DNA from: Antedon bifida
Taxonomy: Eukaryota > Echinodermata > Crinoidea > Comatulida > Antedonidae
Length of the DNA: 64,000 nt
Reading direction: 5' to 3'
Assembly: GCA_963402885.1 (NCBI GenBank)
Contig: OY727099.1
Location: 8,730,001 to 8,794,000, forward strand
Both the position numbers and the translations under genes were made by a program. Numbering within the stretch: position 1 is the stretch's first letter; each line of letters starts with the position of its first letter. The notes below the pieces were generated by a model that saw only the letters and a list, made by a program, of their open reading frames with translations, had not been told where the DNA came from and did no database searches. Of this stretch, positions 1-13,100 are shown piece after piece.

Positions 1-322
1 TTTAGGTAACTGTGTTTTTTTATTTTTTTTACATAAAGATAAATAGATTTTTCTATTAAAATTTAAAGAATTTTTGTTCATTTTTATTGTTTGTGTGCAA
101 TTTATCAGTATTGTACGTGGGGTTTTGTACGTGTTGTCCCCTTTTCCGTTACTTGTCCCTATGTCTCGTGGCATGATGTCGCACAGTTTTCAAAATATAA
201 GTTCAATACACAACCCGCAATACTAGGAATGATAGGGAGAAAACGTGAAAGGGTTGTTGACCCGATGGGTCAGATTGTTACAGTACATCAATGTTTTATT
301 AACCATTGATTGTCCCATTTAG
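1..322 (+). other. SAMM50: SAMM50 intron, right-hand part
   Basis: AT-rich sequence ending in the acceptor tgtcccatttag at 311-322. The reading frames here have no resemblance to the SAM50 barrel, so I treat the whole stretch as intron. The preceding coding exon lies left of the window and must end in phase 1, because the next exon starts with two bases of a split codon. Confidence 0.75.
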
Positions 323-904
323 ATACACCGAATTGGAGAGAAGATTACGAAGAGCTTCGGCAGAGCGTCCGATGTACATATGGTGCTGGAATCTTGCTGC
401 GTCTTGGCAGAATAGCAAGATTTGAACTTAATTATTGTGTGCCAGTTTCTGCACAAGCAAATGATAGGTTAGTAAAACCATTGTGTAGTTTCAACCTTTT
501 ATGTTTATAGTCTTAAGCTCTGTCTACACTGTCAAACTTTGTGTGACCAAAAAAATGTTCCCATATACGAAATGTGCCCATATATGAACATGATGATGTC
601 ATATCACTACTACATTTGGGCATATCACTACCATATTTGGGCACATCACACTTTTTTGTCAAACTGGTTTGATAGTGTAGACAGAGCTTTACAAATTGTA
701 TGTAAAAGTTACTATTTTTACTATACTATTTGTACTGTACTTTATATTGTAGCATAAAATAGTCATTTACAATTAAATACAAATTTAATGTTGTGGGGAA
801 GACATTTTAGTGTTAAAAATTGGTATCCTTATTCTGGTAATTTTTTTTTTTTTTGCAGAATACAAGGGGGTGTTCAATTTGGTGTTGGAATCAACTTTCT
901 TTGA
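323..904 (+). CDS. SAMM50: SAMM50, C-terminal two coding exons (partial)
   Basis: Sorting and assembly machinery 50 (SAM50/Tob55, Omp85 family) folds beta-barrel proteins into the mitochondrial outer membrane and joins MICOS in the bridging complex. Exon 323-467 and exon 859-904 join at a split AGA codon (AG|A), with donor gttagt and acceptor ttttgcag. The first exon reads YGAGILLRLGRIARFELNYC, matching [20 protein letters not shown] of human SAMM50. The second reads RIQGGVQFGVGINFL and then TGA, matching the human end DGVQFGAGIRFL. This covers the last barrel strands and the C-terminal beta-signal, which ends in the usual hydrophobic FL. Only about the last 63 residues are in the window; the POTRA domain and most of the barrel lie to the left. 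The 391-nt intron between the exons carries a foldback MITE. Confidence 0.95.
516..688 (-). mobile_element. MITE-A copy 1 (PIF/Harbinger-like foldback element)
   Basis: Terminal inverted repeats start AGCTCTGTCTACACTGTCAA and end in the mirror GTGTAGACAGAGCT. The element is flanked by an exact TTA duplication (513-515 and 689-691). Internal ATTTGGGCATATCACTACC repeats place it in the reverse orientation relative to most copies in the window. It sits wholly inside the last SAMM50 intron. No coding capacity. Confidence 0.9.
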
Positions 905-1200
905 TGAAAATTAAGATAAAAACTATAAATTTAATCGTGTTGTTAAAAATACATAGAAGAGTAGTACAGTGAGTATTTTGGCATCTTTCCTACAGCAGAA
1001 ACACAATTTCTCCTCAATGCAAGTATTTTTTTTCAATAAACACCATTAATCAAGATAGTTATATCTGCAGAATGGTTTTTTTTCCTTTGTTTGGCTCAAA
1101 AAGACAAAGAACTGGGATGTTTTACATTGTCGTCAAAACGAACCGAACATATACAGTAGTTGGCTTGATTCTAAATAAAAGTGTCTATAGTGTAACAGCT
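905..1200 (+). other. SAMM50: SAMM50 3' UTR with poly(A) signals
   Basis: AT-rich non-coding sequence after the TGA. It has two canonical AATAAA hexamers, at 1035-1040 and 1174-1179; either could define the 3' end. The choice needs transcript data. Confidence 0.6.
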
Positions 1201-1952
1201 AAAACTACAGGATTGTTTTTTTTTTAAAAGACCATTACCCAAACCATCATGTATGCAAGCGCGACTAATGTAATGCATCAAGGCCATATGAAACGTCTTG
1301 AAAAGTGTCGTGGTCATCAGGAGAACATTAGACAGGAGAACATTAGACAAGATGACTCGTCGTACGATGCATTTAGATTTGACCTTAACAAAACCAACCC
1401 AATGTTTAAAACATATTCCTCCATTCTACCGTGAATTTAATTCTTTTACTACAGTATTGGCACTCAAATTGGAGTGGAGTTGTGGCTTGGTGGTTATGAT
1501 GCTTGGCTACCACTCCAAGGGTCCTGGGTTCAAGTCCCGTCACATGTCAGGATTTTTTTCCAAGGACAAAATTACAACTCCACTCCCAAAGACTTGTAAT
1601 AAGACTTTGTTTATGTAGAGCATCTTGTGTATATGTTTGTCTTGTGAACCTGTGAGGGTCCCCAATGATCAGCAATTGCTGGATGGATCACCCTCATTAA
1701 ATATGGTAAAAAAAAATTACTCGGTCACACAATAAATAACAAAACTTATACTTGACAACACATTAAGTATTGACTGGCTTTTTTATTTTGTCAAAAGAAA
1801 TCACACCCGGTACTTTATGGTGGCGTTGCTCTATTTATATCCCAACTGTGTCTTATTTAGAAACATTTATGACATTAATAAAGTTCATGGTTATGGTCAT
1901 GTATTCCGTAAAATCATGTCAACACCAAAAATAACATCTCCATAATAGCTGT
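1201..1952. other. Convergent intergenic spacer SAMM50/RPL39
   Basis: Tail-to-tail spacer containing a tRNA-derived SINE (1471-1717) and the RPL39 3' UTR. TTTATT at 1782-1787 would be an AATAAA poly(A) signal for RPL39 on the minus strand, about 170 nt past its stop. No gene is seen. Confidence 0.6.
1471..1717 (+). mobile_element. SINE-1, tRNA-derived, copy 1
   Basis: A-box-like TGGCTTGGTGGTTATGATG (from 1482) and B box GGTTCAAGTCC (1527-1537) show a tRNA-derived Pol III promoter. A unique tail ends in ATTAAATATGG and an A run. The tRNA head is bracketed by an inverted repeat (GAGTGGAGTTGT and ACAACTCCACTC). A second copy lies at 14461-14673 on the other strand. Reading frames crossing this stretch are by-products of the SINE. 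Confidence 0.8.
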
Positions 1953-2793
1953 CTAGAAGTTGAGCTTGGTTCGTCTCCAATGACGCCTCTTGGCATTATA
2001 CCTGAAAATAAACAAAAAGGTTGTCACATTTTGTTTCAAACAGTGCAAGTTTAAAGGTCTGAACCAGCTAGATCTTAATGCAGTGTGTAATTACGGATGA
2101 TGGTTCTTTTTAGATGTTGAAATGTTTATAATAAAATGTAGGCCTAGGCACATAAAAAAGTTGAGCAATTAAGTTTACTAAGTAAGTACAATAGGTTTAG
2201 GTAGCCTAGTTACCTTATCTTGTTGCCAGTTTTCATCCTGGTCCATTGTGGAATTGGCCTGTTCTGCTTCTGTTTTCTGGCCAGCTTTTGCTTAATCTTG
2301 AATGCTTTGTGTGAAGGCTGAAAAATTACAAAAAAGATACGGAAAATAGTAACCTTGGTTTTCGACATATGATAGGGCTAGCCTACTACTAGGCCTAGTA
2401 GTAGTAGGCCTGGCGTAGGCCTAAAAAAGTGAAGAGTGAAGTTTACGGTCGTGAGAAAGTTTAATCAAAATTGCATGCAGTTGACATCCGTCTACAAGTA
2501 TTAATTAATCGGCCAGAACAACACGGAAAAAGGATTGAATCAATAAATTTCGGTGTATTCCAGAGGGCTAGGCCGGTTGCCGGTAATTCTAGGCAGGTAC
2601 AGTTGTACCCCTGACCCGCCGCATAATAATAGGTGACCAGACAATTAATAACCTTCGTAAATCTCATACACGATTGACCATCGGGCTTTAAACTTATAAC
2701 ATATTAGAGAATATTAAAATAATATTTCGGGAATGTTGTCATTTTTATTAATAAAGTGCAATAAAGTGGTTAAAAAAGACAAATTATTACCAT
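1953..2793 (-). CDS. RPL39: Ribosomal protein eL39 (RPL39), complete
   Basis: eL39 is a small basic protein of the 60S subunit that lines the polypeptide exit tunnel. Three exons on the minus strand: 2793-2791 (ATG only), 2317-2214 and 2001-1953 (stop TAG at 1955-1953). Introns are 473 and 212 nt with GT..AG ends. The product is exactly 51 residues, the usual family length. It starts [20 protein letters not shown] and ends [17 protein letters not shown], next to human [17 protein letters not shown]. The split after the ATG codon and the split Arg codon (AG|G) keep the frame. The start context (A at -3) is good. The gene is divergent from ANKS1 and convergent with SAMM50. It looks functional. 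Confidence 0.97.
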
Positions 2794-4045
2794 CTTTCCA
2801 AGCCGATACTTCGTCAGCTACGGGAAAATTATAAAGAGACCATGAGGGCGTTCTCGTCAAAACAGCCCGCCCTCAATTTAGTTCCACCAGATAAATACAG
2901 GAAAAAAGTGATAAAAGAAAATCATTGTTCTTACCAGGGAGATGTATAAATCTCCCTGTTCTTACCAAAGATAGTTATCTTTGTTCTTACTAAAATTAAT
3001 TGGTTTTAAGATACAGGTACATATTGTTGTATCTTAATATTTATAGACACATATAGTTAGTGTTATTATTAATGTTTTGAGGTAGCGATGGAGAAAATCT
3101 ACTATCCTAAATATTTTTCATAATTACTTTACCTGAGATGAACTATTTTAATGGTTAAGTTATGTTTGGATTGAAAATAGTTTGTGATTTCTGATTTGAT
3201 TCGATTTATTGATATATATTATAATTCAAATAAAACATATTATATAACAACCCATCTATTAAAACAATTACGTTTAAAACTTTATATAAACGTAAGTTAT
3301 TTTGGTTAATAAAACGTTTTTAGTAACCGTTTGAAAAACGTGAACTAATGTGGAGTTTTGAAAACGTTTTAGAAAAAAAAACCCCAATTTAAAACGTTTT
3401 ATTACCTGTTAAAAACGTGTGAAATTATGAATACACAGTAGGCCTACTTGAAAGGAGTGACCATAGAAAGAAAAACATAATAATAAAAATGGTAAATGGA
3501 ATATATAAATATAAATTATGTAATATAAAATAAAAAACAAATCAACAATAAATAAATAAAATATATTATATAATTATTTACGTGTGACAACAAGCAGTTT
3601 TAGAAATACATTAACATTGAGATGGTGGTGGTTTACCACAAAATTGTGCGCCAAAAAGAAAGTTAAAATAAGGAAATGAATTTAGTTTGACAAATTAAAT
3701 TAAGTAACTTGATGGTCTGAAAATAATTGATAAACAGTGCTCAGGGACAATTTGGCCAAGCTCGTTTACGTAATCGGCTGACATCAAAGGAGCCGCATGA
3801 CAGGTAAAAGGACCGGTAGTGTCGACAAAATAAACAATAGAGGGCGTTAACTTACGACCAACAAAAGTAAGAGAAAGAACTAAAAGGCGGAAGTGTTGTT
3901 GTGGTGCGGTATGTTGTTATCGTTATTCGAGAACGCAGTAAAGTCGCCAAGAAGGAGATACGTTTTGTTCAAGAATGTAGAGAGAAAAGGGAATATAAAA
4001 TCTACAGTTACTCTGTTTTATTGAATTCGAAGCAATAAACCAATC
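2794..4045. promoter_or_regulatory. Bidirectional intergenic region RPL39 / ANKS1
   Basis: Head-to-head spacer of about 1.25 kb. Next to RPL39 there is a TATA-like CTCTTTATAATTTT on the minus strand near 2825-2840, about 40 nt upstream of its ATG. The ANKS1-proximal part (about 3740-4045) has more CpG than the flanks and a good ETS-family site GCGGAAGTG at 3887-3895. A CCAAT box at 4039-4043 lies so close to the ATG that it is probably in the 5' UTR. The middle (3260-3420) is AT-rich and holds repeated AAAACGTTTT words. The true start sites cannot be read from sequence alone. Confidence 0.6.
3887..3895 (+). promoter_or_regulatory. ETS/GABP-type site upstream of ANKS1
   Basis: GCGGAAGTG matches the ETS consensus (C/G)CGGAAGT. 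It lies about 150 nt upstream of the ANKS1 ATG, in the CpG-richer part of the divergent promoter, where such sites are common in broadly expressed animal genes. Motif match only. Confidence 0.4.
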
Positions 4046-4164
4046 ATGGGTAAAGACCAGGAGTTATTGGAAGCCGCACGGACTGGTAACGTTGCAGTGG
4101 TTGAGAAAATTCTTAGCCCAAAATTACGTCCGCGTGTGCTAAACCAGGCGATAGCATTAGCAAG
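4046..4164 (+). CDS. ANKS1: ANKS1 exon 1 (coding part)
   Basis: 39 codons plus AG, donor gtgagc. It encodes the first ankyrin repeat, with ELLEAARTGNVAVVEKIL near residues 6-23. The start was chosen by identity to the vertebrate MGK(E/D)QELLEAARTG N-terminus and by a strong Kozak context (A at -3, G at +4). Vertebrates have a glycine-rich insertion after this repeat; here it is replaced by a short LRPRVLNQAIALA. Confidence 0.95.
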
Positions 4165-7100
4165 GTGAGCACTTATCGTCTGCTGATGCTGACAAAAGGT
4201 TCTTGTAATTGGATACCATTTTTGCCTCATCAAGGCCAAGGTGACCAGAAAAAAAATACATCCGCTTTTTATTTACATCTATAGCTAAGTTAAAATAGTC
4301 AGTAATTATTATTATCAAGAAGTCTGTATATGTTTGGCTTCTTTCCTAATGTGTAAATTAATTGTCTTATTCGTTGTTGGAAATGTTTCAAGTTGTGTAC
4401 TGTAAAGGAAGGAGGATGATGGAAATTAATTTTTATTTTTGTTAGGGGTCCTTCCCAGAAACGTTGATTAAGAAAATGATTTAAAAATATATTTTTATAT
4501 TTATGTTATAAATAAATCATAAGTTTATCATTGATTAAAAAATAAAAAATTTTAATATTAAAAATAACTTATAATATATGTTATAAAAATGTTAAAACAT
4601 CACAGTATATATATATACTGTAGTATAAAAATCATTGATTGAGATTCTGGTTGTGAATGACTTGACTTTCTTTAGTACATTTATTTGTCATAAAAACCAA
4701 ATATACATAAAACCCTTTTAGAAAACAAGAAGTTATTTTTAAAATACACAAATGACAATGTTGTGTTTATTCAAGAGAGCAGTGACCGTTCAACAATCAA
4801 TGTATATTGTAAAAGTTTTGATATGAATTTCCTGTCTTTTCAGTTACCTGCCATACCTTTCATAATAATATACTATTTATCATTCATGCATGGTTGATTT
4901 TCCGATTGTCAGGTAATCAGATTTTGAATTTAATAATCTGACTTATTATCTGTTTTGATTTACAGTAGTTTTAGGGGTTTTAGAGGACCAAACTGCCAGG
5001 ATGCCTCGGGATATACACCTCTGCATCATGCGTCACTCAATGGCCACGTGTAAGTATTCTCCTGGTTTTAATAGTTAATTATTGTTGGTAAATTATTAAT
5101 AATCCACACATGTAATATTAACTTCATTTCCAAGTGAAATATTTATTATAACTTTTGACTTAGTATTGTACAGTACGATGGAATACAATATTTCAGTTTA
5201 AATACTGTACCAAGAGGAAAAGCACTGGATCTGATAAATAAAGTACAAGTATATGTACTTAAGTATGTACAGTACCATAACCTTGATGTCTCAAACACCA
5301 AATACTTATCAATCAAGTTGTAAACAAATCAGATATAAACTTAATTAATATTGACCTTCGTTTGACCTTTTATGAGGCTCATCTGCAAACATTGTTCAGA
5401 GATACATCCTTGTGTCCTTTGTTGGTTATCATGATGTCACAATAAAAATACAAAGAATAAACAAAGAAAGAATTTAGGCAAATATGTACACTTTGATACA
5501 TTTGTGCTGTATTATCACAGATTAAATTTGTTCTGTTGCACCCTACAAATTAACCTTATCTTTAAGGATTCTGTCTGGTTCTTGACAAGATTTTGTTTAC
5601 TGAATCGGCCAAACCTACCGCTTTCTGATACATACTGTACTGCAGTAATGTACATACTGTACTGTATGCTACAAGATACACACATTTTAGACCTACAGTA
5701 TATTCCTACAGCTTTAAATAAATGATACGATAGAGTCCCTTTGGTATCTGTCGTTAACGCAGTTCCCTTAATTTTCGATAAATTCAGATCTAATACAATC
5801 AATAGAAATCAATTATTTTTTTAATAATTTGAGGGTTTCCACCTCTAAAGGCCAATTTACAAGGACAAGCGGTAGCGATTAAGCTGAAACCGTGTACAGT
5901 AGCTTTTCCAACATAGAATCTGTACCTGTGTCTGTGTGTAGTAAATGGTCATAAGGAATACTATAACATAGATTCTATTTTTATTACTGTTACTGCTGGT
6001 CTTGGTGTACAGTAAATTGGCCTTAACTTATCCAAAAATATGTACTGTATCCATGTCATTTGGATCATTCCTCCATGTTGGTGACAGTTAATAGTTTATA
6101 AAATAAAGTAATTAATGGATATACTGTATAAAAGTCAAATAGTAAACAGAAATACTGTAGAAACATTATTTTCACATACAATTACTCATTTCAGATACAT
6201 CATAGCAAATAACATTTCAATCATGTTGAATGAAAATCTCATTAAATAAATATGATCTTTTGATTGAAGTGAAATGAACAGTTAATGTTTAGGTCTATTA
6301 AACATGTAAATTGGCTGTCAATTGACGCGTAGATGAGGACACATGACATTCCATTTCACTATCAGTAGTTCATATAATGTTTTCATAAGAATGCGTACTA
6401 CGGTAAACAAATTCTTACGGAATAGATGAACTAAGAAATTCTTGATGTTTCGATCAAAATATGTCAGCCATCTTGCTGCTTGGCAACAATTCAAACATGC
6501 ATTCTTTGCAAAATATGATTATGTAATAATTAAAACTGGGTGGAGGAAATTTGAACTGAATGACCCCACCCACCAGCGCGACATCCACGTTAACATTTAA
6601 CATTAATTAACATTTATTCATAGTTTAGTAAGTACAGTATAGTAAGTGAAATAAAAGTAGTTTTACTGAGCAATTTACAAAACAATTAGGCACAGTTTTG
6701 TTTTTCTTTTAGGACAATAACGAAACCAATGAAATTTGAATTTATAAATATTAATTATTCATTTAGTGTAATTTCAAGATTTCTTATGAAAAATAAATAT
6801 AAAAATAGTCAAATTTAATCACATGGAGGTACAGTAATACAAAGAAAAACAGAGAGAGCGCGACAAAAGTTTTACGAGTTTGGTTTTCAGGAATTCTGTT
6901 TTCAAGATACGGTATAAAAGGAGGGTTTGCTGTATTACTGTATAGGAAGTGTTCTCATACTAGAGTTGTCCACTGAATAGAGGTGTTCCAGGGGAGTGGT
7001 TCTACTGGCATAGTTGATTAATTTTTCTTTACTGTATGTGCCCACGGCGTGACTACCTGTACAACATGTTCAATTATAAAAGGGTGGTTTTTTAAAAGTG

Positions 7101-10100
7101 TAATAATGGAGAAGTGATAAATATTTGTCAAACTGTACACTAACTTTAACTATTACTATTAGAAAACAACATTTAAAGACACTTCCTCTTATAGCTTTAC
7201 TTTTCTGCTGGTCATTCACTTAACCTTTCTAAATGTATGACCTAAGCAAGTCAATCCAATGTAAAAATAGAATCTAAATGTAGTTAATAGGCATAAGCTA
7301 GATTTGTATGTTGTAGTTTATTGCTTTTACTGATGTGGTAAATATCTGAATTACTTTATGCTAAATATTAGCTAAAAGTCACATTCAAATAATTGTTATT
7401 ATAATAAATCTGTCCTAAGTTTTAACACGTTTGTATTTTGGATTTAGGAATATTATTATATTAATTATTTAACTAAATAACTTCAACATAGTTTTGTTTA
7501 ATTTTTAGCATACAGTAATTGTCGGGTAATGTTAAACTGCACGACCTACGCAAACCTTGCGCGAACGCAAAATTGTCTCTTGTTTTATCCTGAAGCTTAC
7601 ATTGGTTTTTCTTCAGTATCAAGTAATCAATCATGGATAGTTCTGTAAATCCTACAAGATGTGTAATTCTACTGTACAAAGATTTTAAATCCATGTTCTA
7701 TGGTTTAAAGCATAAGTGTTTTTTTTTCTCTGAAAGCTGTAAAATAATTACCATCTCTGATATTAAATTTGAAAAGATAATCTCGGTAGAAGTTGAATTT
7801 AATGAATCATCAAAACATACTGATGAACTTTGCTTTGAATAAAATACTCTTAACATTAATATCAAACTATTCAAGTCTGACTCTTAATAAAATATTAAAT
7901 GAAAGCACTGAGAAACTGAGTGAAGTACAGTACTTGGGATGTTGATATTTTGGCCCATGTTAAAAGAATACAAATTTTTCGTTTACAAATTACAGTATTA
8001 ATAATAAACCTTACCGTTTTCTTGAATTTCAATAGGCATGTTCTGTAAATATACCTATAACTTCAAAATTGCAGGCGTTATCGTACAAACACACAAACAA
8101 AGTACTACAGCTTCGCAAAATACAATTTTGCCAAGTAATAATAATGTACAGTATTGTTCTGTGAAAACAGCAATATATGCCAACTGTACATTGTACAATG
8201 CTAACTACAGATACCTGTATATACTGTACAGGCTTATATCATAATCATGTACAATTTGAAGGAAAAAAGTTAAGAATGTGGGTTGATTTTATTCACAAAA
8301 TTAACGTAAAGCAGAACAAGTGTGTACAGTACACTATGGTACATGGTTCAGTAGCTTTTTTGTTGGTTCGATGGGGTTTGCTATGTTTTTTTTTAGTTTT
8401 TCAGTGGTTAACAATACCCGCAGAATGATGGTTTATCCCTTTTTTCATGTCTGATGGTACAAACTACTCTTTATCTGTGATTAATCAGCATTAAAAACGT
8501 TGCCTTCAAATGGTGTTCATTTCACAAAACAGAAACAGTTAAACGATGTAACCCAATAATTAACACTGATTGCAGACCACGTTGAACGATGTTGAAAGAG
8601 TTGGTTTCCTTTGCTTAATTAGATTTAACGTGGGGGTTTGACCATTTCCTACCTGGATCTGATCCGAGGCTGGCAATACTTGCGGAATTGGAAGGTCGTT
8701 TATTATCATCAGTTTTAGGATTATATTTAATAATTTTAATAATATTGTAGACCTACAACTGTACAGTAGGGCTTATCTGTAACACTCCATCCCCTTTTTC
8801 ATTTCAAAATCTTTACTGAAACTCACATATTTCAATAGTTATTCTTTTCATGTTGCGCTTGAGACTCCGGTTAAGAGCGCTGTATACTGTAAATGTTCAA
8901 TATTATTAAATTATTTTTATCTGCCAAAACTTCATATAGAAATACTGTACACCAACACACATGATTTTGTTCATACAGTTAGCATCAGTAGTACAGTTAC
9001 TGTACACTACTGTAGGTCATCAGGTCATCCTATATTTATCCAATTTTTAGTGTCAGATATGATACCCATATTTTTATGGCAAATAAAAATCATCAAAAAC
9101 CTTCCTCTGTCTGCAACCATGTGATGTTATATTTTTATTAATTATCGATGTTTTTATTACTTTGATTGATAGAATTCATTTTAAAAAGGAATTATTATAA
9201 TATTTTATGTTGAAATATAGACACAAATTAGCGTTGTTTTATAGCATGCGTTGCTAAAAATAAATATTTAAAATATGTACAGGTAGTGTATGTCATACAT
9301 AATAGTACATTTTGAATGTAGCATTCGTTGTCTGATGTCTGCTAACTTTAATAGCACTACTGGTTACATTTAATCACAGTTTCAATGTGAAAGCAGTCAT
9401 ATGTCATTACAGTAATACCAATTTTGTTATTTTCCTTATTAATTTTTTGTTTAGTCATGTGCAATGTGATAATGCATTGCATGACATTGTTCTGTGACAC
9501 CTTCTTAATTTAGTCCAGGTGTCATAAGTAAATTAACATATTTCATATTATATACCTTAAGTCTTTAGTCCATGAACTACGATGTGAACTAATGTATTCC
9601 AGGCCAACCAATTAAAAGTCACTACTCTACACTAAGTTTCAATTACTTTGTATTGCTGCAGTTAGTCTATTGTTTTAGAAGGGCTGATACACTGTACAGT
9701 ATACTGTACAGATATTAACTATGTACTAATATAGGCCTACTGTACCTTAAACCATTTTGTATACTACAGTAAATACATTTCTTGTTTTGAACATACATAT
9801 TTTTTTTTAACTTACAGTAAATAGAAATTATAGTATAAATAAACAGAATTTCTACTGATTTTAAAGTTTGTGTAATTAAATCAATAGATTACTTTGTTTT
9901 GTAGAGCGGTTGTAATAACATTATTACGTTATGAAGCTGCGCCGAACATTGGAGATGCCAAAGGAAGTAGGCCGCTACACTTGGCATCTTGGAATGGCCA
10001 TTTGGAAATAGTTCGTCTTCTGATATCCAGAGGAGATAAAGCCACAGTTAATATGCAGGTAACTAGATGGTTTTTGTTTGTTATTAAAAAAAGTAAAAAA

Positions 10101-13100
10101 TAGATGTACTGTACACATTTAGCAGATTAATAATACAGTATAGTACAGTTATACAGTAGCGTACAGAAAAGAATTATCAGATTTTATTGGATGAAATAAA
10201 TGCTGTAAGAGCAGCGCATTATATAACACAGTGCTTTACAAAAAAAAGAAAAGTCCATGAAATAACCAAATACAAATTGAAGATGACACAAAGGAACCAT
10301 TTTCACAGCTCCTCTCTCCAGCGCTTTGAAGCTCCCAAATGAGGGCTCGCCGGAACAGAACTCACAGTAGCTGGAGTTAAAATGGTGTCTGACTATCCTA
10401 CCATTGTTTATTAATACGTTTCCTGAAAGGTATAAAAATAAAACTGCATATTGTACAATGCAATGGAATGCAGCGCTGTTGGATTAAAATAAACAGTGAT
10501 TATTAAACAATGTAGTATTAAATTGTCACTTCACTTGTCATTTACCTTTGCGTATGATCACTCATGCAGAGAATGATTATATATTGGGATTACAGTAGTC
10601 GCAAAGGGATTTAACCAGTTATTATTGACATTTAATGTTTTTTATAACTTTATACAGTGATGATTATGATTGAAGATACAATGATGTTTTAATTTTAATA
10701 TACTTACCATATTATAAGTATAATGCCACATTTGTGCCCATATTCCATTTTTTAGTTCCTGTTCACCTTTCATAAAGGTAAATATTTAGATCCTAAACAC
10801 TTCAGTTTTTATAATCCTATTATTATTGGAGTATAACTATCAATAATGTCTATTTCATGCCTAGCTTACTTGGATAAACTGGACAAGTGCCATATTCTCC
10901 TCGAAGAGCAATATATACTCGAAAAGTAGAGAATTCATTGAACATCCCTCTCCATAAATGGTACAGTCCATATACCACGCCCTCAAGTGGGAGCATTCTC
11001 ACAAACTACCATCATTTCTTTTTGAGACATGCAACTAAAGTTAAAATGTTAACGTAAATGTAGTTACTGTATTGTACAGAATTTAGGAGTTACATAAATT
11101 TCATTTTTGGGTGCTTGTGATATTAACCGAATGAAATGTACAGATTACTGAAGTAAATATTGAAAACAATAAACTTAATTTTTCCATATTTATTGAACAA
11201 TTCTACAGTATACAATCAAATCTTTGGTTGATTCTCTTGCCTTCCTTCGATCATTACATTTTGACAGATTTCAAGCATTGTCCTTCTCTTATGTCCAAAA
11301 AATTCCATCTGTTTTATCTAAAACCTACTAAAAGAATATTACTACTGTAACTACTAGCCTTTAGAAATCACACGTTATTATTAATTTTTTATTACCAAAG
11401 TAACAATAACTTTTAGCTAAATATTTCAAACAATGCAATGCTGTTGTAACCAAGCCTTCGACAATAAAAGCAATTTATTCACTCTAATCTTCTTCAATTC
11501 ATTCACATCTACTTTGCCTTGACGTTATTTGTCTGTTAACTTCCTGAGTAAAACGTAATAGATCGTTTGAATGTGTACACATTCGACCTTGACAACAATG
11601 CTGTATGTTATGCATTAATGCTCTCTGTTCAAATAAGAAAAAACAATACGTTTTTTACACCTGTTTAGAGCTACATAGCTCTTTGTGGATATATAGAATA
11701 AGGACAAGCTGGAATGTGTGCTACATTATACATTGAGGGTGGAGTAAAGTAGTCGTTTAATAATCGATACAAAGATACTGTAAATAATAAGTAATTGAAA
11801 TTTGTATGTTTGATAGCGAAAGGAATTGAAAAGCATTGAAAGCGAAATAGTTGCCCGCAACGAAGATTACAACATGAATATATTTTATATGAAATTGAAG
11901 GTGGAGTCAAAAGTTATTTTAATTTTGTTTGATTTCTGTAAGATTGTGTAATGTAAGGAATAGAAAATCTGAAAACACATAGGCTTTTTTCATAAGATGT
12001 TTTATAATTGGATCACATCTTTTTTTCCCACTGTGTTGCTTCTTACTTTTATAGAATAAATATAATTGGAAATTCCCTATTGTAAAAGGTTACAGTGTTA
12101 TAGCTTACAGAATAAATTACTTGACTGTTGCCTAGCAATCAAAACAATCACTATGATTTCATCTACTATTGAATCAATCATTACACAAATAAACATTGTA
12201 TATGGATTTTTTTCTGTTTTAATTTATTTTGCAAAATAATAAGTACGTCGATAAAATATATTGACTAATTGATTACAGGTACTGTAAGGCCATTTTATTT
12301 TCATGGTAATTCCAAAAATAGATTTGTTAAAAAAAGTGCTGGTAAAAACCAACATTACTTTACAGGTCCCTGGATTACAGGTATGTGCACCAACATTACT
12401 TTAGAGGACCCTGGATTATGTGCAAGATACCCTGTATGCTACATACTGTGTTTCAGGTCTCCCGTTGCAATGTTTATGCAATGTCATATAAATAAAATGA
12501 TATAGTTACATAATTATTACAGGTCCCCCTATTATGAACACCTGTTATTTGAAATTATTAAAATAAGCATTGTCAAGTATCACATAGCGTTGGTTAATTA
12601 TCGTTTGCCATTTTCATTTTACAGTGTACAGTATATCAATACTTAATTGTGAGAGTAGTCAAATTCTTGGAGATATTTCTGTACATACCAGTAAGTTTCA
12701 CAGATCCTGTCATCATCATATAACATTTGATGAATTCCTTTTTTATGTTATGGTCTATTTTTACAGTGATAAAGCCACAAGAAATAAAGTGGTGTGGTTT
12801 TTGCAAGGAAAGAGAACAATCTCTGTTCAAGCCACTGGGTTGTCAAAGGCCTCTGTGAAGAAGTGGTCAGGTTGAAATCTTAACAACCGTACTAGTGGTT
12901 GCGGTCCTTATGTCTACAGTAGTACATAGGCCTCATTTCTTTCAGGAGAAGAGAAATACTGTACTATAAGATAGAAATCATTCAAGTGTGACTATTAGCG
13001 GTATTAACATGATATACATCACTTTTTGTACTTTTCTATTGGTATTATTTTCTTGAAGGTTTTACAACAAAAGTTTGTTTATAAATAGACAGACAACCTG

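Noticed and set aside
1527-1537. tRNA gene at 1480-1550
   Set aside because: Acceptor and anticodon arms do not pair; the same head recurs at 14461 with a SINE tail.
1298-1618. 106-codon frame
   Set aside because: Half of it is SINE-1 sequence; no splice signals or family match.
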